A stretch of 64,000 bases of DNA, from NCBI GenBank assembly GCA_008364785.1, contig VTTJ01000001.1:372001-436000 (forward strand), given 5' to 3'. The DNA comes from Bacillus sp. BGMRC 2118 (GTDB taxonomy: Bacteria > Bacillota > Bacilli > Bacillales > SA4). How positions within the stretch are numbered: the first letter of the stretch is position 1; the number at the start of each line of letters is the position of its first letter. Below are positions 15,800 to 24,668 of this stretch, in pieces. The translations under genes were made by a program, and so were the position numbers. The notes beneath the pieces were generated by a model, which saw only the letters and a list, made by a program, of their open reading frames with translations, was not told the origin of the DNA and made no database searches.

Positions 15800-16789
15800 T
15801 TATTTGTTATGCCATTTTACAAGTAAATCCATTTCCTTATCTTTTGAAAGCCCTGCATTTAGCTCAGTAATATTTCTCTCTATACTCCATTGATAAGTAT
15901 CTTGTATCGTTTTTTCTAGTGGTGTAAAGCTTAAACCTGCAGCTAATGCGGAGTCAATTGATACTTCATGAAAGCCGTCCATCCCCTTTCCTTTAGGGAT
16001 GTATAATGGCAAATCACTCCAAAAATGAATATCATTTTCAACCATAAATTGTTCACTAACGCTTGTAACTTTCACCTCTTTATTTAATGTCTCTTTACAA
16101 GCGTTAATAAATTGGTCAAACGTTAACGAGTTACTTGGTCCCGTAACGTTGTAAACTCCAATGCTTTTATTTTCTAATTGTTGAATAATGAAGGATGCTA
16201 AATCCCGTACATCTATAAATTGAACGGAAGCTTGTTCATCCCTAGGTGTTAACACTTCTTGTTGTGACCCAATTTTATGTGGCCAGTATGTAAATCGGTC
16301 TGTCGGATCATAAGGGCCAACAATTAAACCTGGACGAATAATTAAATGTTTATCCGGAAATATCTCCATCACTTCTTTTTCACATAATGCCTTTAATGGA
16401 CCATATGTCTCACCAGTAATTTCCTCTGTTCCTTCACTTTCAAGCTTTCCTACTTCATCCTCCTCTATCGTACCTGCCTTTGTAAAATCCTTATATACTG
16501 AAATCGTTGATACAAAGGTGTAAAGATTGCAATTCGCTTCCAAAATTTTAGCAGAATCTCTCACAATTCTAGGTACGTAACCGCTCGTATCAATAACAGC
16601 ATCCCATTTTCTTCCCTTAATGTTCAAAAGGTTACCATCACGATCTCCAACTATTTTCTCAACCTCCGGAAAAAGTTCTGGGTTCGTTTTACCTCTTGTA
16701 AAAATAGAAACTTCATGACCCCTTTTTAATGATTCTTCAACTAGGTGACGTCCCAAAAATTGTGTACCACCTAAAATTAGTATATTCAT
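15800..16789 (-). CDS. NAD-dependent epimerase/dehydratase family protein
   Basis: A 329-residue extended short-chain dehydrogenase/reductase. The nucleotide-binding motif GGTQFLGRH is at the N-terminus and the protein resembles the atypical CSP41-like/isoflavone-reductase-like branch. The usual YxxxK is represented by GETYGPLKALCEK. ATG 16789 sits seven bases after AGGAGG; the earlier in-frame ATG 16831 lacks such a site. The substrate is unknown. It is probably monocistronic. Confidence 0.82.
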   Translation of the reverse strand: MNILILGGTQFLGRHLVEESLKRGHEVSIFTRGKTNPELFPEVEKIVGDRDGNLLNIKGRKWDAVIDTSGYVPRIVRDSAKILEANCNLYTFVSTISVYKDFTKAGTIEEDEVGKLESEGTEEITGETYGPLKALCEKEVMEIFPDKHLIIRPGLIVGPYDPTDRFTYWPHKIGSQQEVLTPRDEQASVQFIDVRDLASFIIQQLENKSIGVYNVTGPSNSLTFDQFINACKETLNKEVKVTSVSEQFMVENDIHFWSDLPLYIPKGKGMDGFHEVSIDSALAAGLSFTPLEKTIQDTYQWSIERNITELNAGLSKDKEMDLLVKWHNK

Positions 16790-16853
16790 CCAGTTTCCTC
16801 CTAAGGATTCATCTCCTATAACTCTATTCACTACACGTCCTAAACATGATATT

Positions 16854-16910
16854 GCTTTACCACATTAGCGTACCGGGGGACAGGCCCCCACTGCGTTAAT
16901 GTGATAAAGC
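16854..16910. repeat. Nested palindrome with GGGGGACAGGCCCCC core, copy 2
   Basis: Outer arms at 16854-16870 and 16894-16910 pair at 15 of 17 positions and enclose the same inner core as the element at 3025-3081. The outer arm sequence differs from copy 1, but pairing is largely kept by paired changes. It directly follows the stop codon of the S66 peptidase gene on the minus strand and may act as a terminator. Confidence 0.8.
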
Positions 16911-17894
16911 TTAGTGTTTTTCTATTTTTAATTGAAGCGTTTCTTTTGAAGCGAGTAAGGAACCTGTTCCGCCTATTGGAAACGTGAAAATGGGTGAGAC
17001 ATGACCAAAGTTGACGTTAGCTATAATAGGTATTTTTTCCAGTTCCTTTTTTGTTTTTACTATCTCTTTCAACTGATCCATATTCATATTCGATTTTGTT
17101 TGGAACCTTCCGCCGACAACAGCTTTGATATGTTCCTTTATGGCTGGAACATGAAGAAGTGATTGCAAATCACGATCAAATGTTTCTGGAATAGACATGT
17201 AATCATCTTCAATAAATAATATGAAATCATTTTTAATTCGAGGAAAGTATTCTGTACCTTGAAGCAGGTTTAACGTACACAAGTTGCCACCCATTATTAC
17301 CCCTTCGGCAGTTCCTTCTTGTAGTATTAACCAGCCATCATTCTCAACAAATGTTCGATTTTCTTGGTCTAAATACCACTGATCATCACTCCAATGCGAA
17401 GAAGGCGAAAGAGTGACTGCCTCATCTTCCATAAGACATTTCCTGAAATGCTTAATGGTGTATTCTATTCCCTTTACCATTGAAAATGTAGTGAAATGTG
17501 GTCCGGAGTATGTAACTAAACCTGTTTTTTCATAAATGGCAGCTGATAGGGCTGTAATATCAGAATATCCACATAAGATTTTAGGATTATTTTTAATAAT
17601 CTCAAAGTTAATGTAGGATAATAATTGATTACTATTAAAACCACCTAGTGTTGTTATGATTCCATCGACGTTCGGATCTAAAAAGGCTTCATGAATATCA
17701 TCAACTCTACCTTGAATCGAAGAAGAACCAAATGATGTTACTTCTTCTGCGTTCTTTGAAAAACTAACGTCTAAACCTAATTCATTTAATCTTGTTATCG
17801 CAATATTACGTTGCTCGTTTGGAATAACGCCTAAACTCGTTGCAGGTGCAATGACTCGTATGTGTGAGCCTTTCTTTAATTTCTTAGGAATCAT
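16911..17894 (-). CDS. LD-carboxypeptidase family protein (S66)
   Basis: A 327-residue serine peptidase of the LdcA/MccF family. The nucleophile serine is in LCGYSDITAL near residue 110, with MGGNLCTL near 205 and a late histidine in FGHVSPIFTFPIGG near 300. These enzymes cleave the L,D bond of recycled murein tetrapeptide or detoxify peptide-nucleotide antibiotics; YocD of B. subtilis is similar. ATG 17894 follows GGGAGG; the frame is open seven codons further. The palindrome repeat follows its stop codon immediately. Confidence 0.85.
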   Translation of the reverse strand: MIPKKLKKGSHIRVIAPATSLGVIPNEQRNIAITRLNELGLDVSFSKNAEEVTSFGSSSIQGRVDDIHEAFLDPNVDGIITTLGGFNSNQLLSYINFEIIKNNPKILCGYSDITALSAAIYEKTGLVTYSGPHFTTFSMVKGIEYTIKHFRKCLMEDEAVTLSPSSHWSDDQWYLDQENRTFVENDGWLILQEGTAEGVIMGGNLCTLNLLQGTEYFPRIKNDFILFIEDDYMSIPETFDRDLQSLLHVPAIKEHIKAVVGGRFQTKSNMNMDQLKEIVKTKKELEKIPIIANVNFGHVSPIFTFPIGGTGSLLASKETLQLKIEKH

Positions 17895-18051
17895 TGACAA
17901 TACCTCCCATTTCATAAATTAATAGAATCATATAACAAAATAAGGAAAAAAACTATCATTTTCTGAATTAGCCATACTATCATTAGAAGGGTCTGTTCAC
18001 ACGAAACCTACCTAACTAAAAGTGCAATCACTGCAAAACACCTTATTAAAA

Positions 18052-18236
18052 GGCTTTTTTCGTATATAGTGTTGCTTTTAGTAAAAATCCCAAAAGTCGG
18101 ATTTTCACCTTAGTATTTAGATCCTTTTATACATAAAGAGAGTTGTTCTATCCTAATCCAACTGCATTCGCTTCTAATAATGGTTGTACACCCAGAATAA
18201 TTGTACTAAAAAGCAACAATGTTTTAGAAAAGAGCG
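18052..18236 (+). mobile_element. MITE copy B, 185 bp
   Basis: A full-length member running from GGCT to GAGCG, flanked by perfect 8-bp direct repeats TATTAAAA (18044-18051 and 18237-18244). An internal hairpin is formed by GTAAAAATC and GATTTTCAC. The right repeat merges with the T-tract of the terminator of the 18268 gene. It has no coding capacity. Confidence 0.9.
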
Positions 18237-18239
18237 TAT

Positions 18240-18272
18240 TAAAAAGAGCAGATGAAAAATTCACCTGCTACC
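18240..18272 (-). terminator. Terminator of the 18268 flavoprotein gene
   Basis: AGCAGGTG and CATCTGCT pair around a short loop, followed by CTTTTT on the minus strand, at the stop codon. Confidence 0.75.
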
Positions 18273-19707
18273 GTTGTAAGTTATGAATAATGTCTCTAGC
18301 AATCCAGACACCACAAGCGCTCGCTTGTGCTAACCCTCTCGTCACTCCTGCTCCATCACCACCAACATACAAACCTGACATTTCGGTTTCGAACTTGTCA
18401 TTTAGCTTTGGACGAGCAGAGTAGAACTTCGCCTCTACTCCATAAAACAATGTATGTTCTGAAGCTAAACCTGGCGTAACATAGTTTAATGCTTCTGTCA
18501 TTTCAATTAAACTTTTCATTGTATTGTATGGCAACGCAAGACCTAAATCTCCTGGAACTGCCTCCTTTAGAGTCGGCTCAATAAACCCTTCCCGTATACG
18601 GTTCTCAGTAGATCTTCTTCCTTTTAATATGTCACCATATTTTTGAACGATTAACCCACCATTGGATAAGCTATTCGCTAGTTTTGATACTTCGTGTGCA
18701 TATTCGTTTGGTTTATCGAATGGATCAGAAAACTTATGTGATACAAGTAATGCGAAATTTGTGTTTTTACTTCCCAACTTTGGGTCTTTGTAAGCATGTC
18801 CATTCGCCAACATAATACCAGAATGATTTTCAACCACAACATGCCCAGAGGGATTACTGCAGAACGTTCTTACTTGTGTGCCTACTGAAGTATTAAAAAT
18901 AAATTTCCCTTCATATAAGTTCTTGTTGATTTCTTCCATTACAATATCAGACGTTTCCACTCGTACACCAATGTCCACTTGATTGTTTGTCATTTTAAGT
19001 CTGCGCTTTTTTAATATATTCGTTAACCATACCGAACCATCACGTCCTGGTACAATTACAACCTTATCAGCACGCATCTCTTCACCAGACTTAAGTTTAA
19101 TTCCCTTAACAACATGTTGGCCTTCAACTTTTTCACTCAGAACATCTTCTACTTCCGCCTTAAATACCATTTCTACTTTGTTTTTTAAGTATTCAAAAAT
19201 GCTCTTTAGAATCTCTAAGTTTTGCTCTGTACCTAGGTGTCTTACTTGTGCACGTAGTAACTTTAATCCTACAGCGTACCCTCTTTTCTCAATATTTCTG
19301 ACTTCATCTGTTAACGGGTCAGTGATGGATTCTGTTGCACCATGACTTAAATTAATTTGGTCAACATATTGAATTAGTTCTACGACTTGTGATGGTGACA
19401 AATAATCTGTCATCCATCCACCAAACTCACTAGTAATATTAAACTTCCCATCAGAATAAGCCCCTGCTCCTCCAAAACCATTTGTAATAGAACATGCAGG
19501 TAAACATCCAGCGAATTCCTTCCTGCCAGCAGCAGGTGGACATTTCTCAATTTTCTTTTCTAATATCGGACAATTACGTCTATAAATATCATGACCTTTA
19601 TCGACTAATACAACTTTAGCATTTGGCATTTTTAAAGAGAGCTCGTAACATGTGAAAATTCCTGCTGGGCCAGCGCCCACTACAATCACATCATAGTTGT
19701 TATTCAT
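18268..19707 (-). CDS. FAD-dependent oxidoreductase, COG2509-like
   Basis: A 479-residue flavoprotein with the dinucleotide motif GAGPAGIFTCYEL at the N-terminus and a C-terminal GLYVGGDGAGVTRGLAQA, which binds FAD. Four cysteines near residues 46-72 (CPIL, KCPP, CLPAC) could hold a metal or disulfide. This family of uncharacterised FAD dehydrogenases is common in Firmicutes. It is probably monocistronic. Inverted repeats lie upstream at 19793-19848. Confidence 0.85.
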   Translation of the reverse strand: MNNNYDVIVVGAGPAGIFTCYELSLKMPNAKVVLVDKGHDIYRRNCPILEKKIEKCPPAAGRKEFAGCLPACSITNGFGGAGAYSDGKFNITSEFGGWMTDYLSPSQVVELIQYVDQINLSHGATESITDPLTDEVRNIEKRGYAVGLKLLRAQVRHLGTEQNLEILKSIFEYLKNKVEMVFKAEVEDVLSEKVEGQHVVKGIKLKSGEEMRADKVVIVPGRDGSVWLTNILKKRRLKMTNNQVDIGVRVETSDIVMEEINKNLYEGKFIFNTSVGTQVRTFCSNPSGHVVVENHSGIMLANGHAYKDPKLGSKNTNFALLVSHKFSDPFDKPNEYAHEVSKLANSLSNGGLIVQKYGDILKGRRSTENRIREGFIEPTLKEAVPGDLGLALPYNTMKSLIEMTEALNYVTPGLASEHTLFYGVEAKFYSARPKLNDKFETEMSGLYVGGDGAGVTRGLAQASACGVWIARDIIHNLQR

Positions 19708-19792
19708 TGAGTGTACCCCCGTATCTTGCAGTCTAGTTATCTATTTCCATAACTAAGAATAGCAGAGATACATCAAAAGGGCAACACTAAAC

Positions 19793-19848
19793 ACGAACGT
19801 TTCACTAACATTTATAATTTATAGTTCGTTTAAATTAGAAATGTTAGC
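19793..19848. promoter_or_regulatory. Interleaved inverted repeats upstream of the 18268 gene
   Basis: ACGAAC (19793) pairs with GTTCGT (19825), and CTAACATTT (19806) with AAATGTTAG (19840). The AT-rich region lies about 90-140 bases upstream of the flavoprotein start. It could be an operator. The spacing does not fit the PurR box pair I considered. Confidence 0.3.
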
Positions 19849-19907
19849 GTTTCCATTAGTTGTATTAGGTATAATCCGCTCAATTCTACTAATTATACTA
19901 AATAAAA

Positions 19908-19938
19908 AAAAGACTGACTCAATAAGAGCCAGTCACTT
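19908..19938 (-). terminator. Terminator after the YjcZ-family gene
   Basis: GTGACTGGCTC pairs with GAGTCAGTC around TTATT and is followed by eight T on the minus strand. Confidence 0.85.
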
Positions 19939-19943
19939 TTCTA

Positions 19944-20075
19944 TTAACCTAGGTAAGATGCTCCGATGATGATAAGCAGGATAAAGAGTACAACAATTAA
20001 CGCAAAGCCATTTCCGTATCCGTAAGATGGTCCATACCCATATCCCATGTAGCAGTGATCGTATCCATAATGCAT
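19944..20075 (-). CDS. YjcZ family sporulation protein
   Basis: A 43-residue peptide. The N-terminal half is rich in Gly and Tyr ([13 protein letters not shown]) and is followed by one membrane helix, [20 protein letters not shown]. This matches the YjcZ/SscA-like family of small spore-coat-assembly proteins. ATG 20075 follows GGAGGAAGG. It has its own terminator. It is probably made in the mother cell during sporulation. Confidence 0.88.
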   Translation of the reverse strand: MHYGYDHCYMGYGYGPSYGYGNGFALIVVLFILLIIIGASYLG

Positions 20076-20179
20076 AATGCCTTCCTCCTTTTAATATCTG
20101 GATTACACTGTTAACATATGTATTGGGTAGTTGTTCTGTATGTGCGAATGCCTATATTCTAGGTCAATTCATTAGTTTT

Positions 20180-20677
20180 TTATCTTTCCTCATTCAAGAT
20201 GTCTTTCATTTGTTCTACATGTCTAATATCGTGATACGCGAGAACCTCTATCCATTGCAGTAATGTAAGCGGACCAAAAGTTTCGTGTGGAAAGGATCTT
20301 TGTGTCAACAGATCTTCTGAAAGTTCATTTATTGTTTGGAAAAGGAAATTTCTTGAGTTTGTTAAATTTTCAGTGTGTCTTTGTAATGAAAAACCCTCAC
20401 CCTTTGGACGTACAGCACTTGGTGCTTCAATCTTATGAGACCTATCTAACACCAAGTGAATTGGCTTTTCCTCGGCTGGATTTTCCTTAGGTTGATTCGC
20501 ATAATAACGTATACCCTTTGTTACATTCTTTTCAACCAAATAAATATGTTCAATCACTTCCGATAAAGTCCATCCACTACTCTTTGAACGAGTTAGGTCA
20601 CTTTCATTTAACCCCTTCATAAAATTAAGAAGCACCTTCCTATTTTCAACCAACATTACTTTCATTCGATTCACCAT
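20180..20677 (-). CDS. DinB family protein
   Basis: A 165-residue four-helix-bundle protein of the DinB/YfiT superfamily. The three metal-binding histidines are likely those in VIEHIYLVE (about residue 48) and AYHDIRHVEQ (about 148 and 152). Members include thiol-S-transferases using bacillithiol and DNA-damage-induced proteins; the specific role is unknown. ATG 20677 follows GGGGAG. It lies downstream of uppP on the same strand. Confidence 0.85.
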   Translation of the reverse strand: MVNRMKVMLVENRKVLLNFMKGLNESDLTRSKSSGWTLSEVIEHIYLVEKNVTKGIRYYANQPKENPAEEKPIHLVLDRSHKIEAPSAVRPKGEGFSLQRHTENLTNSRNFLFQTINELSEDLLTQRSFPHETFGPLTLLQWIEVLAYHDIRHVEQMKDILNEER

Positions 20678-20705
20678 TTCATACTCCCCGCTTTCTTATT
20701 CTATC

Positions 20706-21485
20706 TTAGAAAACACCCAGCCATTGAAGGCTGATGATGAAAACACCTAATATCCATACATAAATCGCAAAGAGCTTTAATGAATGTTTTTTCAAATATG
20801 AAATCATCCACTTTACAGCCACATAACCGAATACTGCCGATGAAACAAGACCTACCATTAAAGCTACTAAACTAATATTCTCGACCTTTCCACCCGCTAA
20901 ATCTGCCACCTGAAGAACACATGCACCTGCTATAGCTGGAGTTGATAATAGAAATGAAAAATATGCAGCTGTTTCACGATCCAACTTTCTAATGAGAGCA
21001 GCTGCAATTGTTAATCCCGAACGAGAAATTGCGGGGAAAATTGCCGCCGCTTGAAATGTCCCAATGAAAAATGCATCAGTGTATGAGATGTCTTCCATTT
21101 TCTTATATCCATTTTTAATTTGATCGGCGAACCATAAAAATAATCCTGTCACAAGAAACTCCCAGCCAATCGTTATTCCTGTCTTAGAGATTTCTTCAAA
21201 GAAATCTTTAAATAATAATCCAACTACTACAGCCGGAATTGTTCCGACAATCAACAAAAACGTTCGTTTACTCAAGGGATGTTTTAACATATATAAAAAC
21301 TCATGTTTATAGACAATAAATACCGCGACCAATGTACCAATATGAAGCATCGTATCTAAAAATAAACCAGCCTCGTTCAATCCAAATAAATTTCGACCTA
21401 AAAATAAATGCCCCGTGCTGCTAATTGGTAAAAACTCAGTAAAACCTTGGATAATTCCTAATATAAATGCTTCAAATTTTGTCAT
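20706..21485 (-). CDS. uppP: Undecaprenyl-diphosphate phosphatase
   Basis: A 259-residue membrane enzyme of the BacA/UppP family that dephosphorylates undecaprenyl pyrophosphate, recycling the lipid carrier for cell wall synthesis and giving bacitracin tolerance. Signature motifs are GFTEFLPISSTGHL near residue 15 and PAISRSGLTI near 152. About eight membrane segments are predicted. The start ATG follows GGAGGGAG. It is divergent from the P1-family peptidase gene. Confidence 0.93.
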   Translation of the reverse strand: MTKFEAFILGIIQGFTEFLPISSTGHLFLGRNLFGLNEAGLFLDTMLHIGTLVAVFIVYKHEFLYMLKHPLSKRTFLLIVGTIPAVVVGLLFKDFFEEISKTGITIGWEFLVTGLFLWFADQIKNGYKKMEDISYTDAFFIGTFQAAAIFPAISRSGLTIAAALIRKLDRETAAYFSFLLSTPAIAGACVLQVADLAGGKVENISLVALMVGLVSSAVFGYVAVKWMISYLKKHSLKLFAIYVWILGVFIISLQWLGVF

Positions 21486-21614
21486 GTTACTCCCTCCATC
21501 ATAGCTTATAGACTAGTCTATTCTTGTAGATGGACAAACAAAACTGATTTTATGAAAATTGACATTAGAAATAAACAAACAGAAAATAAGAATAAGGAGG
21601 AAGGAGGAACTTTC

Positions 21615-22664
21615 ATGAGAATCAGAGATTATCATATTAAAATCGGCACTTTATCACCAGGTAGACATAATACAATTTCAGACGTAGCAGGTGTACAAAT
21701 CGGTCACAGTACAATTAGGCAAGATGATATTCAAACCGGTGTTACAGCTGTTATCCCTCATTCAGGTAATTTATTTGAAGAAAAAGTAGTAGGTGCCATA
21801 CATACAATAAATGGATTTGGCAAAACGACAGGTTCCATTCAACTTGAGGAACTAGGAACAATTGAAACTCCTATTATTCTCACGAATACATTTGCTGTTG
21901 GTACAGGAATACAAGGTGTTATTGACTATACTCTTCAACATAACCCTCATATTGGGAGAACAACTGGAACACTTAATTCCATTGTTTGTGAATGCAATGA
22001 TATGCTAATTAATGATATTCGTAAAGAATCAATCTCCAAAAACCATGTATTAGAGGCTATTGAAAGTGCCAAAGAAGATTTCCCTCTTGGGAGCATAGGT
22101 GCTGGAACTGGTATGATTTCGTTTGGCCTAAAAGGAGGAATTGGTTCTTCATCTAGAGTTGTTCCTATACACAATGAAACCTACACAATTGGAGTTCTCG
22201 TTCTCTCTAACTTTGGTAGACTTGAACATTTAACAATTGACGGACAGTTAGTTGGACCTTCTATCAAAGAACGTCTAAATGAAAATAGGCTGATAGAGGA
22301 ACGTGAGCAAGGATCCATTATCATTGTAGTAGCCACCGATGCTCCACTAAGTGACCGACAAGTAAAAAGAGTGTTGAAACGAACGACAATCGGACTTGGT
22401 AAAACAGGATCACATATAGGAAACGGAAGTGGTGATATTGCCATCGGCTTTACAACAGCCAACAAAGTAAAACACGAGGATTCAACAAAGGTAACTTTTC
22501 CTATCCAGGTTATTCAAGACTATTTACTTGACTCTCTATTCCAAGCAGCTTCAGAAGCAACAGAAGAAGCCATTATTGATTCAATGTTAATGTCAACTAC
22601 TACGACAGCAAGAAACGGTCAAAAAGTTTATTCTTTACGCGAGTTTATGAATACATTATTGTAA
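21615..22664 (+). CDS. P1 family peptidase (DmpA/BapA-like, S58)
   Basis: A 349-residue Ntn-type aminopeptidase-like protein. The conserved NTISDVAGVQIGHSTI near the N-terminus and LGKTGSHIGNGSGDIAIGF, with the nucleophile serine region, are typical of P1 peptidases, which self-cleave before the catalytic serine and act on small or beta-amino-acyl peptides. ATG 21615 follows AAGGAGGAAGGAGG; an earlier in-frame ATG at 21552 lacks a site. It lies upstream of a D-amino-acid aminotransferase gene, suggesting a joint role in peptide or D-amino acid turnover. Confidence 0.88.
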   Translation: MRIRDYHIKIGTLSPGRHNTISDVAGVQIGHSTIRQDDIQTGVTAVIPHSGNLFEEKVVGAIHTINGFGKTTGSIQLEELGTIETPIILTNTFAVGTGIQGVIDYTLQHNPHIGRTTGTLNSIVCECNDMLINDIRKESISKNHVLEAIESAKEDFPLGSIGAGTGMISFGLKGGIGSSSRVVPIHNETYTIGVLVLSNFGRLEHLTIDGQLVGPSIKERLNENRLIEEREQGSIIIVVATDAPLSDRQVKRVLKRTTIGLGKTGSHIGNGSGDIAIGFTTANKVKHEDSTKVTFPIQVIQDYLLDSLFQAASEATEEAIIDSMLMSTTTTARNGQKVYSLREFMNTLL

Positions 22665-22692
22665 GAAGAAAAATGACGGAAGGATGGTTAAT

Positions 22693-23523
22693 ATGGAGAT
22701 TGCTTTTTATAACGGGGAATTCTTGCGTGAAGTTGATGAAAAGATTATTCCTATCCAGGAGCGTGGACATCAATTCGGGGATGGAGTTTACGAAGTAGTC
22801 CGTGTATATAATAATAAACCCTTTATGTTAAAGGAACATTTAGACCGATTCGAGAGAAGTGCTGTGGCCATCCTTTTACAATTGCCGTATACAAGAGAAG
22901 AGATATACGAAATTATTAATGAAGGAATTCATCGGTCAAAAGAAAAAAATCTAGATGTATACTTTCAAGTTACACGTGGAATTGCCCCAAGACTACACCT
23001 TTTCCCTAATACAAAAGCTGTCTTTTCTATGACGATAAAACCTTCACGTGCTATAGATCCTGTTAAAAGGGAAAAAGGTGTTTCCGTCTTAATGTTAGAA
23101 GATGAGCGATGGAAGAATTGCTATATAAAATCATTGAACTTACTTCCTAATGTAATAGCAAAACAACAGGCAGCAAATCAAGGCTGTGATGAGGCTATCT
23201 TGGTAAAAGATCATTTCATAACTGAAGGGTCAAGCAGCAATATATTTGTTGTAAAAAATGGGGAGATCTATACAACTCCTGCTACAAAAGGTATTCTTCA
23301 TGGTATTACAAGACTAGCTGTATTTCAGTTAGCTGAGAAATTAGAACTCCCAGTAATCGAAAAACAGTTTAATGAAGCATTTTTACTAGATGCTGACGAA
23401 GCATTTATTACAAGTACTACCCAAGAAATTTTACCAATAGCGAAAGTTGACGAAACGTTACTTCCAACACACTATACAATCACTAAAAAACTACAAAAGG
23501 AATTTCAAAAATTAACCTTATAG
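22693..23523 (+). CDS. dat: D-amino-acid transaminase
   Basis: A class IV PLP enzyme of about 276 residues. The PLP lysine is in YIKSLNLLPNV near residue 143, and GHQFGDGVYEVVRVYNN near 23 is diagnostic for D-alanine aminotransferase. It interconverts D-alanine and D-glutamate through 2-oxo acids for wall synthesis. Translation can start at ATG 22684 or ATG 22693; the second has better spacing to AAGGATGG. It is 28 bases after the P1 peptidase gene, probably in one operon. Confidence 0.92.
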   Translation: MEIAFYNGEFLREVDEKIIPIQERGHQFGDGVYEVVRVYNNKPFMLKEHLDRFERSAVAILLQLPYTREEIYEIINEGIHRSKEKNLDVYFQVTRGIAPRLHLFPNTKAVFSMTIKPSRAIDPVKREKGVSVLMLEDERWKNCYIKSLNLLPNVIAKQQAANQGCDEAILVKDHFITEGSSSNIFVVKNGEIYTTPATKGILHGITRLAVFQLAEKLELPVIEKQFNEAFLLDADEAFITSTTQEILPIAKVDETLLPTHYTITKKLQKEFQKLTL

Positions 23524-23594
23524 CAGTTGCTAGCTATCCGCTATAATGATGATGCATTCTAATAGCACAAATTTTCTCTGATTCTTATTTCAAA

Positions 23595-23635
23595 TTGAAT
23601 AACAGGTGGATGAAAAGGATCCACCTGTTATTCAA
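23595..23635. terminator. Perfect 17-bp hairpin after dat
   Basis: TTGAATAACAGGTGGAT (23595-23611) and its exact complement (23619-23635) enclose a 7-base loop. No T-tract follows on either strand, so termination is uncertain. It lies between convergent genes and may protect the 3' end of the dat mRNA. Confidence 0.5.
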
Positions 23636-23718
23636 CTTATAAACGATTCGTAAAAAACACAGAACTAATTGATGAAAGAAACGGTTAACTTTCATAACTT
23701 GTTGGTACCGAATTTTTC

Positions 23719-24540
23719 TTACTGCTCAACGTCTCCAACAACATAAGTCGTGTTGTCATCATAGTAATCGAGGTACGTTAATACACGGAATGCAATATTT
23801 TTATACCCTCTTTCATTTGGATGAATAAGATCTTCATATAAAAACTCTTTCTCGTTACCTCTAAAAATATCAAATAAAGGAATAAAATATGTTTCATCAT
23901 ACTTGGATAATTCCTGTTCTGTTCCTTTATTCCAATCTGCGATAATTTGATCAATTTCAGGTACATAAGAAGAAAATAAAGAAGCAAACGGATTGTATAT
24001 GCCGACAAAAAATATTTTTGCATCCGGATTGTAATACTTAATTTTATGAATCATAATATTTACTTTTCTCGTAAACTCCTTATTCTCCTCGGTGAAAGCT
24101 TCAGCAGTTAACTGTAAGAAATGTTCCTGAGCTGCCTGTATGACATCATTGCCTCCGATTGTAATAATAACGTAATCTGCTTGTTTAATTGATTCCTGAA
24201 CGTATGATTTATTCAGTACATCGATAAGCTGTGTGGAGTAAATTCCACCTATTCCATAATTTTTCACATGTACAGTTTCTATACTACGTTGATCGGACAG
24301 CATTGATTTTAAAACGGGAACATACCCCCCGTTTCCTGATTGGTCACCATACCCGGAAGTCAAGGAATCACCTAGGGTTACTATTTTCATTTCCTTTGGA
24401 AAAAAGGAGGTTTGCATTGTCTTTAACGGATGCTCCTTTTCAATCGTCTTATGATAATGAATGCGAAGTTTCTCATGAGTGGAATCATACACAATGAGTG
24501 TTGTAACTGCCAATACTAATAAAAGGACAAGTCTAAACAA
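23719..24540 (-). CDS. ypmR: SGNH/GDSL-type lipase/esterase, YpmR-like
   Basis: A 273-residue extracytoplasmic hydrolase with an N-terminal signal anchor (about residues 2-19). The catalytic serine is Ser59 in LGDSLTSGYG, with the block III GGND and the D-x-x-H pair in EDLIHPNERGY near the end. It resembles YpmR, which lies beside sco in B. subtilis, as here. TTG 24540 is the start, eight bases after GGAGG. It probably acts on lipids or esters at the membrane surface; the substrate is unknown. Confidence 0.85.
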   Translation of the reverse strand: MFRLVLLLVLAVTTLIVYDSTHEKLRIHYHKTIEKEHPLKTMQTSFFPKEMKIVTLGDSLTSGYGDQSGNGGYVPVLKSMLSDQRSIETVHVKNYGIGGIYSTQLIDVLNKSYVQESIKQADYVIITIGGNDVIQAAQEHFLQLTAEAFTEENKEFTRKVNIMIHKIKYYNPDAKIFFVGIYNPFASLFSSYVPEIDQIIADWNKGTEQELSKYDETYFIPLFDIFRGNEKEFLYEDLIHPNERGYKNIAFRVLTYLDYYDDNTTYVVGDVEQ

Positions 24541-24622
24541 AGCTGCGCCTCCTCAAATACCTTGTACTCTATTATTGTATAGGCAGTTGTCCTATTCAAT
24601 GACTTACGACGGTCAATTTGTC

Positions 24623-24648
24623 AAAAAAAAAGCCCCTCTACAGGGACT
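24623..24648 (-). terminator. Terminator after sco
   Basis: AGTCCCT pairs with AGGGGCT around GTAG, and nine T follow on the minus strand. Confidence 0.8.
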
Positions 24649-24668
24649 CATCAACTAGTATGAGTAGC

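Noticed and set aside
19793..19830. Possible PurR box pair (ACGAAC...GTTCGT)
   Set aside because: The spacing of 26 bases does not fit the usual 16-17 bases and the downstream gene is not a known purine gene.
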